Assembly (NCBI RefSeq): GCF_900167945.1
Contig: NZ_FUZA01000001.1
Span: 1 to 64,000, forward strand
Length of the DNA stretch: 64,000 nt
Source of the DNA: Dyadobacter psychrophilus
GTDB taxonomy: Bacteria; Bacteroidota; Bacteroidia; Cytophagales; Spirosomataceae
Reading direction: 5' to 3'
Translations under genes and position numbers: made by a program
The notes under the pieces: generated by a model
Told to the model about the DNA's origin: nothing
Seen by the model: the letters and a program-made list of their open reading frames with translations, nothing else
Database searches by the model: none
Shown here: positions 61,398 through 64,000 of the stretch, piece by piece
Numbering within the stretch: the stretch's first letter is position 1
Layout: the number at the start of each line of letters is the position of its first letter

Positions 61398-63374
61398 ATG
61401 AAAACGTTAAAATATTTAATGGGCGCTGTCTCAGTCGCTTTGCTGGCAGGTGGCATACAATCCTGCAAACCTAAAAGTGCTGACACTGCCATTAGTGGCG
61501 ATGCTGCTGCGAAAACCTATGTTGCACCAGGCAAGTACGATGAATTCTACAATTTTGTTTCAGGCGGTTTTAGCGGGCAGCTTTCCGTATATGGTATACC
61601 GTCAGGTCGTTTATTACGGGTAATCCCGGTATTTTCCCAGGATCCTGAGAAGGGCTGGGGATTCAGTGAGGAAACCAAGCCGATGCTCAATACCTCTCAT
61701 GGCAGTGTTCCCTGGGATGATCTGCACCATGTTCAGCTGTCCAAAACCAATGGCGAAAATGATGGACGGTGGGTATTTGTGAACGGCAACAATACGCCCC
61801 GGCTCGCCCGCATTGACCTTAAAACTTTCCGTACTGCTGAGATACTGGAATTGCCTAACAGCGGCGGGAACCACTCTTCTCCATTCATCACCGAAAATAC
61901 AGAATACGTGGTAGCCGGAACCCGCTTTAGTGTGCCGCTCGACGACGCAGACGGGGACGTACCCATTAATACCTACAAGAAAAACTTCAAGGGAACACTG
62001 AGCTTTGTGCGTGTAGACCAGAAGGATGGAAATATGGATATTGCTTTCCAGATCGAAACACCGGGTGTGAATTTTGATTTAAGCAGAGCGGGAAAAGGCC
62101 CTTCACACGGATGGTTTTTCTTTTCATGTTATAATACCGAACAGGCCAACACCCTGCTGGAAGTAAACGCCTCGAAAAACGATAAAGATTTTATCATGGC
62201 GGTGAACTGGAAAAAAGCAGAAGAATACCTGAAAGCCGGAAAAGGCAAAAAAGTGAAGGTAAAATATGCCCACAACAAATACAGCGAAGTGAGCCACACT
62301 TCGAGCTCGGAATTCAAGAACGAAGTGATTGTATTGAACTCGAAAGAATTGAAAGATCTGTGCTATTTCATTCCTTGTCCAAAATCTCCTCACGGCATTG
62401 ATATAGACCCGACAGGAGAATACATGGTAAGTAGCGGAAAACTCGCCGCGCTGATTCCTGTTTTCTCATTCAGTAAAATGATCAAGGCGATTGAAAGCAA
62501 ATCCTTCGAGGGTGATTACAGCGGAATACCTGTCATCAAATATGAAGCCGCCTTATACGGCGAGGTGCAGAAACCGGGACTGGGACCCTTGCATACGGAA
62601 TTTGACGGGAGAGGAAATGCGGTCACTACGATGTTCGTATCTTCTGAAATTGTTAAATGGAATATTAAAGATCTGAAAGTGATTGACCGTCAACCAGTTT
62701 ACTATTCTCCTGGTCACCTGATGATCCCTGGTGGGGATTCAAAAAAACCAGACGGAAAATATTTGATCGCTTACAATAAAATCACCAAAGACCGCTACTT
62801 ACCTACCGGACCTGAACTGGCGCAAAGTGCCCAGCTATTTGATATTTCCGGAGATAAAATGAAGTTGATCCTGGATTTCCCTACCATAGGTGAGCCGCAT
62901 TATGCCCAGGCGATCCGAGCCGATAAAATAAAGGATCAATCGATCAAGATATTTAAACTGGAGGAAAACAAGCATCCATATGCTAGCAAAGGAGAGGCTC
63001 AAACCAAGGTAATGCGCGATAAAAACAAAGTGCATGTGTACATGACGGCGATCCGTTCCCACCTGACGCCGGACAACATCGAGGGGATACGCATCGGTGA
63101 TGAGGTTTATTTTCACCTCACTAACCTGGAACAGGACTGGGATGTGCCGCATGGATTTGCTGTAAAAGGTGCTAATAACGGTGAACTGCTGGTAATGCCC
63201 GGGGAGACCCAAACCCTGAAATGGGTGCCGGACCGTGTGGGCATTTTCCCGATCTATTGTACAGACTTCTGCAGCGCGCTGCACCAGGAAATGTCCGGAT
63301 ATGTAAGAGTGTCGCCAGCAGGAAGCAAGGTGGCTTTAATAGGCAACACCGGCACTAACATGCCCGCAGAATAG
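61398..63374 (+). CDS. nosZ: Nitrous-oxide reductase, clade II (Sec-dependent) NosZ
   Basis: A 658-residue copper enzyme that reduces N2O to N2. The N-terminus is a Sec lipoprotein-like signal (LLAGGIQSC), not the Tat signal of clade I. The seven-bladed propeller shows CuZ histidine sites: DDLHHVQLS, GNHSSP, SPHGIDIDPTGEY, GPLHTEFDG, SPGHLMIPGG, EPHYAQAI. The C-terminal cupredoxin CuA site is YCTDFCSALHQEMSGYV. No truncation is visible. It is followed by a structured 120-bp gap and a membrane gene that belongs to the cluster. Confidence 0.97.
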   Translation: MKTLKYLMGAVSVALLAGGIQSCKPKSADTAISGDAAAKTYVAPGKYDEFYNFVSGGFSGQLSVYGIPSGRLLRVIPVFSQDPEKGWGFSEETKPMLNTSHGSVPWDDLHHVQLSKTNGENDGRWVFVNGNNTPRLARIDLKTFRTAEILELPNSGGNHSSPFITENTEYVVAGTRFSVPLDDADGDVPINTYKKNFKGTLSFVRVDQKDGNMDIAFQIETPGVNFDLSRAGKGPSHGWFFFSCYNTEQANTLLEVNASKNDKDFIMAVNWKKAEEYLKAGKGKKVKVKYAHNKYSEVSHTSSSEFKNEVIVLNSKELKDLCYFIPCPKSPHGIDIDPTGEYMVSSGKLAALIPVFSFSKMIKAIESKSFEGDYSGIPVIKYEAALYGEVQKPGLGPLHTEFDGRGNAVTTMFVSSEIVKWNIKDLKVIDRQPVYYSPGHLMIPGGDSKKPDGKYLIAYNKITKDRYLPTGPELAQSAQLFDISGDKMKLILDFPTIGEPHYAQAIRADKIKDQSIKIFKLEENKHPYASKGEAQTKVMRDKNKVHVYMTAIRSHLTPDNIEGIRIGDEVYFHLTNLEQDWDVPHGFAVKGANNGELLVMPGETQTLKWVPDRVGIFPIYCTDFCSALHQEMSGYVRVSPAGSKVALIGNTGTNMPAE

Positions 63375-63388
63375 AGACAAGGTTCACA

Positions 63389-63470
63389 GCAGCCCCGGAA
63401 GCGGCAGGACAAGTTTATTTAACATAAAACTTACAAGTTAATGTTAAATGATCCCGGGCTAAGGGGCTGC
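63389..63470 (+). ncRNA. Structured intercistronic region after nosZ
   Basis: An outer stem GCAGCCCC (63389-63396) pairs with GGGGCTGC (63463-63470). Inside it, ATTTAACAT (63417-63425) pairs with ATGTTAAAT (63441-63449), with a further AACTT/AAGTT stem at 63428-63439. No T-run follows. It may stabilise or process the nosZ transcript, or serve as an operator. Called from base pairing only. Confidence 0.4.
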
Positions 63471-63498
63471 AATCAACTGAACATCAACCGCGGCAATT

Positions 63499-64000
63499 AT
63501 GAAAAATAACAGTATGCTTGGCATTAACCGTCTGCTGCTCATCTTATGTGGCATTGCATTGTTACTCGTCAATTACTTTCCTATCTGGCTCATACAACTT
63601 ACTGCACCCCAGTATCCGGAGGGTCTGGAACTATTAATTTATAGCGATAAGCTGGCGGGTAATGTGGATATCATCAATGGATTAAACCATTATATTGGTA
63701 TGAAAACGCTGCATACCGATGATTTTGTCGAGTTCACTATCCTGCCCTATCTTATCATCTTTTTTGCGTTTGCATTTATCGGTGCCGGGATATGGGGAAA
63801 ACGATTTGCTGGCTATACTGTACTGGGCCTGTTTGCTCTTTTCGGTATTCTTGCGATGGTCGATTTCTGGAAATGGGAGTATGATTACGGCCATAATTTG
63901 AACCCGGAAGCTGCCATTATTGTGCCCGGCATGTCCTACCAGCCACCGCTGATCGGTTTTAAGCAGTTATTAAACTTTGGCGCCTATTCCATCCCCGCAG
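63499..64000 (+). CDS. nos-cluster polytopic membrane protein, cut by window edge
   Basis: An open frame from ATG 63499 to the window end (167 codons read). TM helices occur at LLLILCGIALLLVNYFPIWL, FTILPYLIIFFAFAFIGAG and YTVLGLFALFGILAMVDFW. Between them is GLNHYIGMKTLHTDDF; after them come WKWEYDYGHNLNPE and MSYQPPLIGFKQL. Proteins with this layout regularly follow nosZ in Bacteroidota, where they are thought to help copper or membrane assembly. I do not assign a nos gene letter. Confidence 0.75.
   Translation, partial: MKNNSMLGINRLLLILCGIALLLVNYFPIWLIQLTAPQYPEGLELLIYSDKLAGNVDIINGLNHYIGMKTLHTDDFVEFTILPYLIIFFAFAFIGAGIWGKRFAGYTVLGLFALFGILAMVDFWKWEYDYGHNLNPEAAIIVPGMSYQPPLIGFKQLLNFGAYSIPA

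Noticed and set aside
1..64000. CRISPR array, tRNA or rRNA genes
   Set aside because: I saw no regularly spaced direct repeats, cloverleaf sequences or conserved rRNA segments on either strand.

Overview
The window looks like a chromosomal segment of a Bacteroidota, probably Cytophagales close to Spirosomataceae such as Dyadobacter (inference). The support is weak Shine-Dalgarno signals, a TAnnTTTG -7 element, a Sec-type clade II NosZ, DUF4833, DUF417 and LytTR proteins, and very large PAS kinases. No rRNA, tRNA or CRISPR array was seen. The left edge cuts an IS1182-family transposase and the right edge cuts a nos-cluster membrane gene.

Layout. 0-2 kb: IS1182 end, a HAD phosphatase and a decayed TetX-like monooxygenase. 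2-8.7 kb (minus): an operon led by an Rrf2 regulator with a cbb3-type oxidase (CcoN with an N-terminal extension, then a CcoO-CcoP-like dihaem protein), two small membrane proteins, a truncated haemoglobin, a DUF488 protein, a dihaem cytochrome c peroxidase and a [2Fe-2S] protein. It reads as a micro-oxic respiration and NO/peroxide defence unit. 9-17 kb: a CxxC-cupin fusion and a dense signalling block (a frameshifted receiver-GAF kinase, a PAS kinase, a 1010-residue kinase with a degenerate receiver, and a CheY-like regulator). 17-21.6 kb: a deacetylase and a barrel protein, then a run of broken genes (fasciclin, a barrel protein, phytoene synthase) around an intact LytTR regulator. 21.8-30.7 kb: an RpoA-CTD-like protein, an SDR, an M20 amidohydrolase, a calcium-type P-ATPase, an FMN reductase, DoxX and two envelope proteins.

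30.7-42.6 kb: a lipoprotein glycosidase, a DUF417 protein, a complete RND efflux operon, a DOPA-dioxygenase-like enzyme, an oxidoreductase split by an in-frame TGA, a Crp-like regulator and an MFS exporter. 42.8-48.6 kb: an ion and stress block (ChaA, UspA, TerC, DUF932, Rnk/GreA-like, a 37-residue membrane peptide, DedA). 48.6-58.7 kb: a mobile and decayed zone. It holds an IS3 element that truncates a second rnk-like gene, remnants of UspA, DedA, MFS and kinase genes, and an IS1182 transposase plus an alpha/beta-hydrolase enclosed by 24-bp inverted repeats. It also holds an 815-residue PAS sensor that lacks an ATPase domain. 58.7-64 kb: a nitrous-oxide module with a His-rich polytopic protein translationally coupled to a Crp/Fnr regulator, divergent from cytochrome c, nosZ and a further membrane gene.

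Two themes stand out. Two respiratory modules, one for low oxygen with NO/peroxide defence and one for N2O, lie in the same window under Rrf2 and Crp/Fnr control. Several decayed fragments are recognisable copies of intact genes elsewhere in the window, so the IS-rich right half appears to be a graveyard of duplicated segments.
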